A stretch of 9,066 nt of DNA from Paracoccaceae bacterium (lineage in GTDB: Bacteria; Pseudomonadota; Alphaproteobacteria; Rhodobacterales; Rhodobacteraceae): contig JAMWZF010000104.1 in assembly GCA_024304875.1 (NCBI GenBank), positions 1-9,066 on the forward strand. Reading direction: 5' to 3'. Made by a program: the position numbers and the translations under genes. Below the pieces are notes generated by a model, which was not told the DNA's origin, made no database searches, and saw only the letters and a program-made list of their open reading frames with translations. The first letter of the stretch is position 1, and every line of letters begins with the position of its first letter. Positions 1 to 6,373 of the stretch are shown here, one piece after another.

Positions 1-429
1 GGCGTTGATGTCGCCGAAGATCCTGGAGCAGCGGATGGTGTGGCGGCGCAGGTCCTGATCGTTCAGCAAGGCGGTCAGGACGTGGCCGGTGCGGATCTGC
101 GCCTCGCCGAAATACAGCGTGGCATAGACCCAGGCGTTGTTCAGCATCGAGGACATGGCCTCGGAAATGCCCGGCGTCTCGGTCACGTTGCGGTCGAGGC
201 CGCCCATCGCGTCCTGCAGGTCCTTGAGCACGCGGCCCCGGTCGAGGCCCAGCTCCTTGAGGGTGATGGAGATATCGCAGTTCTGGTTGCTGACCGCGTG
301 GAACAGCCAGTGGGCGAGGTCGACATAGCGGTTCCGCTCGGCCCTCGCCTGGCGCATCGCCTGAATGAAGGCGTCGTAGCCAGCGCGGTTCATCTTGCCG
401 GCATATTTTTCAATCGTGATCTCTGTCAT
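1..429 (-). CDS. tssH: TssH/ClpV, T6SS AAA+ sheath-recycling ATPase (N-terminal fragment, runs off left edge)
   Basis: ClpV is a Hsp100/Clp-type cytoplasmic ATPase that extracts TssC from contracted T6SS sheaths and recycles TssB/TssC. Only the first 143 codons are present; the frame is open to base 1, so the gene is cut by the window, not broken. The start is the ATG at 429, which opens MTEITIEKYAGKMNR. A weak GGGGA lies 7 bases upstream, and the tssG stop is 42 bases upstream. What is visible is a ClpV-type Clp N domain: a YVDLAHWLFHAV stretch around residues 39-50, LKELGLD at about 62-68, AWVYATLYFGEAQIRTGHVL at about 100-119, and LLNDQDLRR at about 121-129. This matches the ClpV pattern (AW-x-A-x-x-x-FG, IRSGHLL, LR-R) better than housekeeping ClpB. 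The Walker A/B motifs of both AAA+ domains would lie outside the window and cannot be checked. Position after tssG supports the call. Confidence 0.93.
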   Translation of the reverse strand, partial: MTEITIEKYAGKMNRAGYDAFIQAMRQARAERNRYVDLAHWLFHAVSNQNCDISITLKELGLDRGRVLKDLQDAMGGLDRNVTETPGISEAMSSMLNNAWVYATLYFGEAQIRTGHVLTALLNDQDLRRHTIRCSRIFGDINA

Positions 430-471
430 TTAACTATCCCCGTTCCCTGTCGTTCAAAGACTTGTTGTCAT

Positions 472-1488
472 TCAGGCGGCGCGCTCCACGGCGCGGTCCT
501 GCGCCGTCGGGTCAAGCCGGTAGATCGTACCGCGGACGAATTCGTTCTCCTGTCCCGGCGGGATCTGCGGCGAGACGCAGGCCATCCAGCCCAGTTCGAC
601 CGACACGCCGATCTGCGCGGCCGGAACCTCCTTGCGCGGCAACCAGACCACGACATCGACCTCGAACACCCGGCCGAGATACCAGAAGATGATGTCCCGC
701 AGATGCGCGTTCTTTCCGCCGCCCGGCAGGAAATCCTTGTATTCCTTGAGAGTGGCCACCCGGATATGAACGCAGATCTTCTCTCCGATGGACTGGATCC
801 GGCTGCCGAGGTGGATGTTCCGCCCCAGGGTCGAGCCCTGCTGGCCGATCTTCGACAGGGAATCCGGCTCGAAGGTCATCCACGACGGGACCATCTCCTG
901 CACCTCGATGTCGGTCTCGAAATGCAGCTCCAGCATCTGGCGCAGGCGCACGGCACTCTTCACCCGGCCCATCGCCAGCGGCATCATCCGCAGCTTGACC
1001 GTGTCGTGCACCGTGTTGCGGTTCCAGAACGACGGGGTGCCGAGGCCGGTCATGGACAGCAGATAGAGCCGGAACCTGTCGTCGTTGGGGTGGTCGAACT
1101 GTGTGACCGACCGGCTGTCCGACCAGCTGCGGTAGTAAAGCTGGATGAACCGGGTCGCGAAGATGTCGACGAAATCGACGAAGGACCGGTCGCCGAAGCT
1201 GAACCAGCGGTGAACCTCCTCGGTGGTGTTCAGCGGCAGCGCGCCGAAGGCCCCGAAGAAGCCGAGGAACCGGGACCGGACGATGGCCGGCCGCCGGACC
1301 AGGTCGACGGCGTTCAGGTCGGTGTCGGGAAAGGCCAGGAACGGGTCCTGCCCGAGCCGGACGAATTCGTCCCGCAGCCGGCGCGACCGGCCGATCCGCG
1401 GCATCGACCCGTTCTGCCGTTCAAGATGGCGCAGAAGCGCGAGAAAGCCATAGCGGGCGTACTCGGGGACCTCCGCCGCGCCTTTCAT
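472..1488 (-). CDS. tssG: TssG (VasB/ImpH family), T6SS baseplate protein
   Basis: TssG is a wedge component of the T6SS baseplate. It works with TssE, TssF and TssK to seed tail sheath and tube assembly at the inner membrane. The product is 338 residues, close to the usual family length. Family hallmarks are visible: FLGFFGAFGALPLNTTEE at residues 74-91 (usual form FLGLyGp-x-x-PLP-x-y-TE), FVDIFATRFIQLYYRSW at 106-122 (usual form FLDlF-x-x-R-x-x-x-LfYRaW), and LGRNIHLGSRI at 221-231. The frame is open far upstream into tssF (to about 2064), but residues upstream of the ATG at 1488 are out-of-frame tssF sequence with no family match. The chosen ATG overlaps the tssF TGA as ATGA (1488-1485), which implies translational coupling; no separate Shine-Dalgarno is evident. 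The TGA stop is at 474-472. Confidence 0.95.
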   Translation of the reverse strand: MKGAAEVPEYARYGFLALLRHLERQNGSMPRIGRSRRLRDEFVRLGQDPFLAFPDTDLNAVDLVRRPAIVRSRFLGFFGAFGALPLNTTEEVHRWFSFGDRSFVDFVDIFATRFIQLYYRSWSDSRSVTQFDHPNDDRFRLYLLSMTGLGTPSFWNRNTVHDTVKLRMMPLAMGRVKSAVRLRQMLELHFETDIEVQEMVPSWMTFEPDSLSKIGQQGSTLGRNIHLGSRIQSIGEKICVHIRVATLKEYKDFLPGGGKNAHLRDIIFWYLGRVFEVDVVVWLPRKEVPAAQIGVSVELGWMACVSPQIPPGQENEFVRGTIYRLDPTAQDRAVERAA

Positions 1489-3410
1489 AGCAGCGGCCCG
1501 TGGCCTGACCGGGGCGGGAAGGTGTGGATCACCCCGCGCTGACGGGACGTGATCACCGTCTGGGTGAAGGAATTGACCGCCGCGTATTCCGCAAGGAACC
1601 GGTCGAGGACCGCGCCGAGCAGCATGACGCCCGACCCCTCGAAATCGTCCTCGTCGAAGGTGAGCCGCACCTCGAGGCCCCGGGCCGGGTGATAGCCGTC
1701 GGACCGGGCGACGGTGCGGGTGATCGGCCGTGTCTCGACCTCCTGCAACCCGTCCAGCTGCGCCTCGGTGATCGTGTCGCTGAGGTCCGCGAAGAGCGAC
1801 AGCATCTCGCGGAGCGAGGCCGCGCCCTTGCCGTCCCGGTTCTCCAGCCCGTAGTGGCTGAGGCTGAGGAAGGAGATCAGGCGCCAGTAATTGTCGCCCT
1901 GGGTCGTCCGGTGCGGCGCCATCTCTTCCAGTTCCAGCATGGACTCCCGCGGCGGGGTCGGTCCGGCGACGCAGGTCAGCGTCACGGTCTGGTCCTCGCA
2001 CATGTAGAAATCGTCCTTGCCCTGGGCGATGGGCAGGTACTCCGGCAGGTGCCGGTTGGAGCACAGGGTCTTGACCTGAAGCCGCTGCGCCTCCTCGGCC
2101 TCGGGCGGTTCGTAGAGCGACACGAAGGTCTCGGTCCCGCGGTAGCGGTAGCGCTGGGTGCCGAAGCGGCGCTCGCGGTCGGTCAGGCGACGGGGCTTGC
2201 GGCGCGAGGTGTAGTAGAGCGTCTGCCGGGGATCCTGTCCTTCGGGCGGCAGGGCATAGAGCGGGCGGACGCGCACCTTGTTCTGATGGCCGGCGTAATG
2301 GGCATAGACCTCGGTGATGTAGTGGATCTCGTAGTGGGTCATCGGGGAGGAATCCGGCGTGACCACGAACTCGTGCCGCTTGCGGTCGATCCGCACCTGG
2401 TTCGACGTCTCCTCGAAAAGGTTCACCGCCGGGACGCAGTGCAGTTGCAGGTCCTGCAATTCCAGCTGCGTGGCGAGCAACTGGTTCGGCGTCGCGAACT
2501 CGAAGATGATCTCGACCTTGTTGGCGGTGACCGAGCGCAGGGCCTGCCCGAGCCCGCAGAGCCTGATCCCGAGGAACTTGCGCGGAAAGACGAAAGCCTC
2601 GCGCAGGAGGGCGAAGCCGTCGAACAGGCGCACGTCATGGGGGTAGAGCTTCTCGTCCTCGCCGAAGCCGACCTGCTGGATGCAGTCGTTCGGCATCCGC
2701 ACGAAGACCGGATCGCCCTGCGAGGTGTGATAGCGCAGCGACACGCGGGTGCAGTCCGACAGCAGCTGTTCGTAGAGGGCGACGGATTCCGGCATCGCCG
2801 CGGTGAACATGATCGGCAGCTCGTCCACCGCCAGGCCGCTCAGCGGTTCCGGTCCGCCAGTGCGGCCGGTGCTGCCGACGCGGGCCATCTCGACCACGAG
2901 CCCGGCCTTGGTGCCCGGCGCGATGTCCTGACCGAGGGCGCCGATCGGGCCCGACCGCGGATGATACTTCATCTCGGTCAGGCGCAGGGGCCAGAGGGTC
3001 AGCGGCGCCGACAGCCGGAACCGGCAGGAGACCCGGCGGTCGGCATCCATGTAGCGCGCGTCGAGGTAGTCGCCGGGCGCGAAGCGGATCCCCTCCTCGA
3101 GGTCGCTGTTCGAGAAGGGCGGCGTCGCCTGGACCATCATCGCGCTGGCGGTGGGGGCAAGCGCGTCGGGAAAGACCTGGTCCAGCAACTCCTCGGTGAA
3201 GGTGCGGAACTGTTCCTCGATGTTCAGCTGGACCCGGGCGGCAAGGAAGGCGCTGCCTTCGAGCAGGCCCTGCAACGCGGGGTCGAGGTTCTCTTCGATC
3301 AGCCCGCCAAGGCGGTCGGCGATCCCGGGATAGTCGGCGGCGAACTCGGTCGAGCGTTCCTTGAGAATCGCAAGCTCGCGGTTGTAGGCGTCCCGGAAGG
3401 CTCGTTTCAC
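1485..3410 (-). CDS. tssF: TssF (VasA/ImpG family), T6SS baseplate protein
   Basis: TssF is the largest wedge protein of the T6SS baseplate. It forms a TssF2-TssG core that contacts TssE, TssK and the VgrG hub. The product is 641 residues, slightly longer than the roughly 580-620 usual. Diagnostic stretches in order: an N-terminal helix with YNRELAIL and ADYPGIADRLG (residues 9-35); LLDQVFPDALAPTASAM at 75-91 (family: YPhyLaPiPS-x-x-x-xq); LLREAFVFPRKFLGI at 268-282 (family: LqEYFaFPeKFLf); CVPAVNLFEETSNQVRID at 325-342 (family: C-x-P-x-vNLF); TLCSNRHLPEYLP at 448-460; WRLISFLSLSHYGL at 509-522 (family: WRLiShLSLNy-x-SL); and VLDRFLAEYAAVNSFTQTVI at 601-620 (family: F-x-x-vLdrFla-Y-x-x-iNSFtql). 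The start is GTG at 3410, overlapping the tssE stop as GTGA, with GAGG 8 bases upstream (3419-3422). Overlap with both neighbours indicates coupled, roughly stoichiometric synthesis. Confidence 0.97.
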   Translation of the reverse strand: MKRAFRDAYNRELAILKERSTEFAADYPGIADRLGGLIEENLDPALQGLLEGSAFLAARVQLNIEEQFRTFTEELLDQVFPDALAPTASAMMVQATPPFSNSDLEEGIRFAPGDYLDARYMDADRRVSCRFRLSAPLTLWPLRLTEMKYHPRSGPIGALGQDIAPGTKAGLVVEMARVGSTGRTGGPEPLSGLAVDELPIMFTAAMPESVALYEQLLSDCTRVSLRYHTSQGDPVFVRMPNDCIQQVGFGEDEKLYPHDVRLFDGFALLREAFVFPRKFLGIRLCGLGQALRSVTANKVEIIFEFATPNQLLATQLELQDLQLHCVPAVNLFEETSNQVRIDRKRHEFVVTPDSSPMTHYEIHYITEVYAHYAGHQNKVRVRPLYALPPEGQDPRQTLYYTSRRKPRRLTDRERRFGTQRYRYRGTETFVSLYEPPEAEEAQRLQVKTLCSNRHLPEYLPIAQGKDDFYMCEDQTVTLTCVAGPTPPRESMLELEEMAPHRTTQGDNYWRLISFLSLSHYGLENRDGKGAASLREMLSLFADLSDTITEAQLDGLQEVETRPITRTVARSDGYHPARGLEVRLTFDEDDFEGSGVMLLGAVLDRFLAEYAAVNSFTQTVITSRQRGVIHTFPPRSGHGPLL

Positions 3411-4003
3411 TGTTGCAGCCTCAGATCCGACATCTTCATCTTGCCGGCGCCAAGGTCCACCTCGGCCGAAAAGTCGATCGGGATGTCGACCGGGTCGCCC
3501 ATGAGTTCGGCGCTGATCCGGAGGGCCAGGCGCTGGTTCGCGTCGCCTGTCGTGTCGACGAGCTTGACCTCGACGGTCTCGGGAACGAGGCGCGGCTCGT
3601 GGTCGAGCAGGCTCTGCCGGATGGAATTGACCACGGAGGACTTGCTCAGGTCAGCGGCAGAGACCGTGGAGAGGTCCTGAAAGCCGTAGTTGGCGACGGA
3701 TCGCGCGACATAGGGCGCATCCTCGAGGTCCACGACGGCGTCGAGGCGGATGGTGTTGAGAAGGGCATTGATGTCGGCCTGCAGGTGGGCGCGCAGGGTG
3801 TCTTCGTTCACCCCGTGCCGCCGCTGCTTGGACCGGGTCGAGATCTGCGCCGATCCGTCCTCGGACTTCTCGGTGGCCTTCTTGGCGTCATGCTCGAAGA
3901 AGGCGGACCGAAAGACGTGCATGACAGAGATCTTGGACCGGTCGCCCTTGCGCCAGTTCCGGGACATCTTGGTCGATACGGGAGGGATGGTGCGGTCGTT
4001 CAT
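3407..4003 (-). CDS. tssE: TssE, gp25-like T6SS baseplate protein
   Basis: TssE is the T6SS homologue of phage T4 gp25. It sits at the baseplate/sheath interface and nucleates sheath polymerisation. The product is 198 residues, longer than most TssE (about 130-180). The gp25 domain occupies about residues 65-190: DTLRAHLQADINALLNT (68-84) matches the family's D-x-xaLLNTr helix, SVANYGFQDLS (102-112) matches S-x-xNYGlpDls, and the hallmark EPRL is at 136-139. The first about 60 residues are basic and polar (for example RNWRKGDRSK at 15-24) and form an N-terminal extension. The assigned start, ATG at 4003, has no good Shine-Dalgarno and lies in one arm of an inverted repeat. Internal ATGs at codons 13 and 28 also lack one, so the exact start is less sure than the gene. 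It follows hcp after a 170-base gap and overlaps tssF by 4 bases. Confidence 0.93.
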   Translation of the reverse strand: MNDRTIPPVSTKMSRNWRKGDRSKISVMHVFRSAFFEHDAKKATEKSEDGSAQISTRSKQRRHGVNEDTLRAHLQADINALLNTIRLDAVVDLEDAPYVARSVANYGFQDLSTVSAADLSKSSVVNSIRQSLLDHEPRLVPETVEVKLVDTTGDANQRLALRISAELMGDPVDIPIDFSAEVDLGAGKMKMSDLRLQQ

Positions 4004-4050
4004 GCCGTCGTCGGGTCAGAGGAGGGTCTCAGCTGCGCCCCCGACGGCAT
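4002..4050 (-). repeat. Inverted repeat enclosing the tssE start codon
   Basis: The 9-base arms 4002-4010 (atgccgtcg) and 4042-4050 (cgacggcat) are exact reverse complements with a 31-base spacer. In the mRNA the 3' arm contains the first two bases of the tssE ATG (4003-4001), and no Shine-Dalgarno is seen upstream of it. Folding would bury the start region, which could lower or gate tssE translation, and with it the coupled tssF and tssG. A 9-bp match across about 50 bases of GC-rich DNA could arise by chance, so the functional reading is tentative. Confidence 0.4.
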
Positions 4051-4173
4051 CTGTCCGGGCTGGCAATGCCCGAAGGGCGCGGAATTTCGGGTCTTCTCGT
4101 CGTCTGGTCGGTCCGGGCCCGGAGATCGCATGGAGTGACGCGTCTCCGGGCCCGGGCCGGTTATGTCTCGGCC
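4004..4173. other. Longest intergenic gap, hcp to tssE
   Basis: This 170-base spacer is the longest non-coding stretch in the window and marks the boundary between the sheath/tube genes and the baseplate genes. It contains a strong inverted repeat just past the hcp stop (4109-4159), a smaller minus-strand stem CGGGC/GCCCG around 4056-4072, and a 9-bp inverted repeat whose left arm includes the tssE start codon. A 43-codon minus-strand frame (ATG 4131, TGA 4002-4000) crosses it. Its third-position GC is clearly lower than in the real genes and I recognise no family, so it is not called as a gene. I see no convincing promoter. Confidence 0.7.
4109..4159 (-). repeat. Strong inverted repeat/hairpin immediately downstream of hcp
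   Basis: Two perfectly complementary 13-base arms, 4113-4125 (ccgggcccggaga) and 4143-4155 (tctccgggcccgg), flank a 17-base spacer. Past one mismatch the pairing continues for three bases (4109-4111 with 4157-4159). In the minus-strand transcript the stem starts 14 bases after the hcp TAA. No U-tract follows, so it is not a canonical intrinsic terminator. A likely role is protection of the hcp mRNA 3' end, or a partial attenuator or processing point that lowers expression of the tssEFG baseplate genes relative to hcp. The structure is read directly from the sequence; the role is inferred. Confidence 0.75.
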
Positions 4174-4725
4174 TTAGAAGGTGCCTTCCTTCGGCGGCTG
4201 GTCGCCGTCGCTCCACTGGGCGGTGTTGGCACCGATGTCCCAGGTGGTGTTGTGGATCGTGGTCGGCAGGCCCTGGTTGTCCTGCTCGATGAACACGACT
4301 TCGACCTTGCGGAAGTTCAGGGTCAGGCTCTCCTGGATCCGGTCGAGGCCGTCCTGGGCGCCGCCGGTCGAGTAGGAGGTGATCATCACCATCTTCATGT
4401 TGATCTGGAAGTACTCCACGGCGCCGCCGTTCTCGCCGCCGGCCTTGCGGACGATGAGCTTGGCGTTGTCGATGTGGGTACCGTCACAGCACTTCTTGAT
4501 CAGTTCGGCCGAGGCGGTGTCGACGTACTTGGTGATGGCGATGTCGCCGACGTTCACCTTGCCGCCGCCGCCGCCGCCGCCCATGTGGGTGGTGCCGGAC
4601 TGGCTCACGGACCAGTTCCAGGCCAGCACGTCGATGGCGTGCTTGCCGGCCGGAAGGCCATGAGTGACGTCCAGGGAATCGCCTTTAATTTTGTTTGAAA
4701 GGTGAAGGAAAATATCGACAGCCAT
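4174..4725 (-). CDS. hcp: Hcp (TssD), T6SS inner tube protein
   Basis: Hcp forms stacked hexameric rings that make the inner tube fired by the T6SS; it is secreted and can carry effectors in its lumen. The 183-residue product has the Hcp1-family pattern throughout: MAVDIFLHLS start, IDVLAWNWSVSQSGTTHMGG (31-50), GKVNVGDIAITKYVD (55-69), LIVRKAGGENGG (90-101), TSYSTGG (116-122), SLTLNFRKVEVVF (133-145), and a tryptophan near the end (WDIGAN, 162-167). There is no signal peptide, as expected. Residues 49-55 are seven consecutive glycines, in the loop where Hcp1 proteins are usually glycine-rich. The last about 16 residues (acidic and polar, ending KEGTF) extend past the usual WDI-x-x-N end and may be a short tail. 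The start at 4725 is supported by a strong AAGGAG 7 bases upstream. It is preceded by tssC (92-base gap) and followed by a strong hairpin. Confidence 0.97.
   Translation of the reverse strand: MAVDIFLHLSNKIKGDSLDVTHGLPAGKHAIDVLAWNWSVSQSGTTHMGGGGGGGKVNVGDIAITKYVDTASAELIKKCCDGTHIDNAKLIVRKAGGENGGAVEYFQINMKMVMITSYSTGGAQDGLDRIQESLTLNFRKVEVVFIEQDNQGLPTTIHNTTWDIGANTAQWSDGDQPPKEGTF
4561..4581 (-). repeat. (GGC)7 trinucleotide run inside hcp
   Basis: Seven identical GGC codons in a row encode Gly49-Gly55 of Hcp. The run is perfect, with no synonymous interruption. Tracts like this can gain or lose units by slippage without a frameshift, so loop length may vary between strains. The glycine-rich loop itself is normal for Hcp1-type proteins; the uninterrupted codon use is what stands out. 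Confidence 0.85.
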
Positions 4726-4732
4726 TTGGATG

Positions 4733-4738
4733 CTCCTT
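4733..4738 (-). promoter_or_regulatory. Strong ribosome binding site of hcp
   Basis: The minus strand reads AAGGAG, a near-complete Shine-Dalgarno, 7 bases before the hcp ATG at 4725. It is the best ribosome binding site in the window, which fits the very high copy number of Hcp. It lies in the 92-base tssC-hcp gap (4726-4817), which is visibly less GC-rich than the genes around it. I could not find a convincing -35/-10 pair there. Confidence 0.8.
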
Positions 4739-4817
4739 GATTGGCTTAGCCGGTCATCTTTCTGAAATTACTTTGACAGGCATCGGTTGGATTAACAGAA
4801 CCGGGTTACTGGTTACC

Positions 4818-6305
4818 TTACTTGCTGGGCAACTTGGACACGAGCGACATGCCGATGTCCATTCCTTCCATCTGGAAGTGCGGCTTGAGGTAGAACTTGC
4901 CCATGTAATAGCCGGGGTTCAGTTCGTCCTCGATGACTTCGACCTTGGCGGCGGCAAGCGGTTGGCGCGCCTTGTCGTATTCGGTGGCGGTGTCGGGGTT
5001 CGCCGTCACGTACTTCATGATCCACTTCTGCAGGTCGGCCTGAAGCTGGTCGCGGGTCGGCGAGGTGCCGATCTTGTCGCGAACCATCGCCTTCAGGTAG
5101 TGGCTGAAGCGGCTGACGGCGAAGATGTAGGGGATCCGGCTGGACATGTTGTCCGACGCGGTCGCCAGGTCGTCGACGTACTTCTTGGGCCGGTAGAGCG
5201 ACTGGGCGCCGATGAAGGCGGCCTTGTCGGTGTTCTGCCGGTGGATCAGGCCGATCAGGCCCGCCTTGGACAGCTCACCCTCGCGGCGGTCGGTGATCGA
5301 CACCTCGGTCGGACACTTCATGTCCTTGGACCCGTCGCCGGTGTCGAAGGTATGGGTCGGCAGGTTCATCACCTCGCCGCCCGACTGCACGCCGCGGATC
5401 TTGACGGTCCAGCCGTGTTCCTTGAAGGCACGGTTGATGTTCACGGCCATCGCGTGGGCCGAGTTCATCCAGGAATACTTCTCGCCGCCGTGGCCGTCGG
5501 TTTCCTCGATGAAGTTGAACTCCTCGCAGACCGAATTGCCGTCCTGGCTGTAGGGTTCCCGCGCCAGCACGCGCGGCATGGTCAGCGCCAGGAAGCGGGC
5601 GTTCTCGCTGTCGCGCAGGGAATTCCACTGGGCGTAGTCCGGGGTTTCGAAGATCTCGGACAGGTCCGGCGGGACCGCGATCTCGTTCCAGCTGTCGAGG
5701 CCCAGAAGCTCGGGCGCGGCGGCCGAGATGAAGGGGCAGAGCGCGGATTCCGCGACCTTCGACAGCGAGGTCAGCAGGTTCACGTCACCCGAGGAATGGC
5801 TGAACTGGTAGTCGCCGATCAGGCAGCCGAAGGGCTTGCCGCCGAGGGTGCCGAGGTTCTGTTCGTAGACCATGTCGAACAGCGGGGACTTGTCCCACTT
5901 GGCGCCGGGATAGCGGCGCATCATCGCGGCCAGTTCGGACTTGGAGGCGTTGAACACCTTGACCCGCAGGCTGGCGTCGGTCTCGGAGTTGTTGATCGTG
6001 TAGGCCAGGCCGCGCCAGGAGCTCTCGATCTTCTGGAACTCTTCGTGGTGCATGATCTCGTTGACCTGGGCGGTCAGCTTCTCGTCGATGGCCGCCAGCA
6101 TGGCGTCGAGCGTGTCGATCACGTCCTCGGAGATCAGCGACTGGTCGCCCATCGCCTCGCGGATCAGGGAGACGACGGCGCCGTCCACCTCCTTCGCGGC
6201 GACTTCCGATCGCGGCTTGATCGTCTGCTTGAGCATGTCCTGGAATTCGGACAGCTCGTCCATCGCGACGGCTGAGCCGCTTTCGACCTGAGCTTCTTCT
6301 GCCAT
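4818..6305 (-). CDS. tssC: TssC (VipB/ImpC), T6SS sheath large subunit
   Basis: TssC pairs with TssB to form the cytoplasmic contractile sheath around the Hcp tube; its N-terminal helix is the ClpV recognition element. The product is 495 residues, the usual length. Diagnostic stretches: an N-terminal helical region with ELSEFQDMLKQ (17-27); MHHEEFQKIESSWRGL (85-100), matching the family's H-x-x-FQ-x-lE-x-x-WRGL; SPLFDMVYEQNLGTLGGKPFG (140-160); IGDYQFSH (163-170); ARFLALTMPRVLAREPY (236-252), matching R-x-vaLclPR-x-LaR-PY; IPYIFAVSRFSHYLK (391-405); and a C-terminal GYYMGKFYLKPHFQMEGM (465-482). The start is the ATG at 6305; its upstream sequence (GGATGG, 8 bases away) is only a weak Shine-Dalgarno. 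The TAA stop is at 4820-4818. It lies 68 bases after tssB, with a GC-rich palindrome between them. Confidence 0.98.
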   Translation of the reverse strand: MAEEAQVESGSAVAMDELSEFQDMLKQTIKPRSEVAAKEVDGAVVSLIREAMGDQSLISEDVIDTLDAMLAAIDEKLTAQVNEIMHHEEFQKIESSWRGLAYTINNSETDASLRVKVFNASKSELAAMMRRYPGAKWDKSPLFDMVYEQNLGTLGGKPFGCLIGDYQFSHSSGDVNLLTSLSKVAESALCPFISAAAPELLGLDSWNEIAVPPDLSEIFETPDYAQWNSLRDSENARFLALTMPRVLAREPYSQDGNSVCEEFNFIEETDGHGGEKYSWMNSAHAMAVNINRAFKEHGWTVKIRGVQSGGEVMNLPTHTFDTGDGSKDMKCPTEVSITDRREGELSKAGLIGLIHRQNTDKAAFIGAQSLYRPKKYVDDLATASDNMSSRIPYIFAVSRFSHYLKAMVRDKIGTSPTRDQLQADLQKWIMKYVTANPDTATEYDKARQPLAAAKVEVIEDELNPGYYMGKFYLKPHFQMEGMDIGMSLVSKLPSK

Positions 6306-6330
6306 GTTCTATACCATCCCTATCCGTCGC

Positions 6331-6362
6331 CGGTTGCGACCGCCCCGGCCGGGGCGGAACCG
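6331..6362. repeat. GC-rich palindrome/hairpin between tssB and tssC
   Basis: Bases 6340-6357 (ccgccccggccggggcgg) are an 18-bp perfect palindrome. Flanking cggtt (6331-6335) and aaccg (6358-6362) can extend the stem across a 4-base bulge. As RNA it would fold as a 7-bp GC stem with a GGCC loop plus the outer 5-bp stem. It fills much of the 68-base tssB-tssC gap, about 11 bases after the tssB TGA. No U-run follows, so it is not a standard terminator. It could set relative TssB/TssC mRNA stability or be a protein-binding site; the sequence does not decide. Confidence 0.7.
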
Positions 6363-6373
6363 CGATCAATCAA

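Noticed and set aside
1489..2064. Upstream extension of the tssG frame to an ATG at 2064
   Set aside because: This part is tssF read in another frame and has no family match. The TssG family sequence begins at the ATG at 1488, which overlaps the tssF stop.
1524..3680. Very long plus-strand open frame (718 codons) opposite tssF, and similar ones at 4695-6275, 7014-8513 and 40-1542
   Set aside because: They are mirror frames of high-GC genes, where biased third positions remove stop codons on the opposite strand. Their translations are low-complexity (rich in R, G, H, V, L, D, E) with no family resemblance, and they cross several intergenic gaps of the real operon.
4000..4131. 43-codon minus-strand small frame between hcp and tssE, ending in an ATGA overlap with tssE
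   Set aside because: Third-position GC is clearly lower than in the true genes, its ATG lies in the loop of the hairpin, no Shine-Dalgarno is seen and no family is recognised. It is kept only as a possible coupling peptide in the tssE finding.
4109..4159. Intrinsic terminator after hcp
   Set aside because: The stem is strong, but no U-tract follows it on the minus strand, and the operon continues with tssE in the same orientation.
4773..4778. Perfect TTGACA on the plus strand in the tssC-hcp gap
   Set aside because: It points away from hcp, no -10-like element follows at 16-18 bases, and no plus-strand gene exists there to serve.
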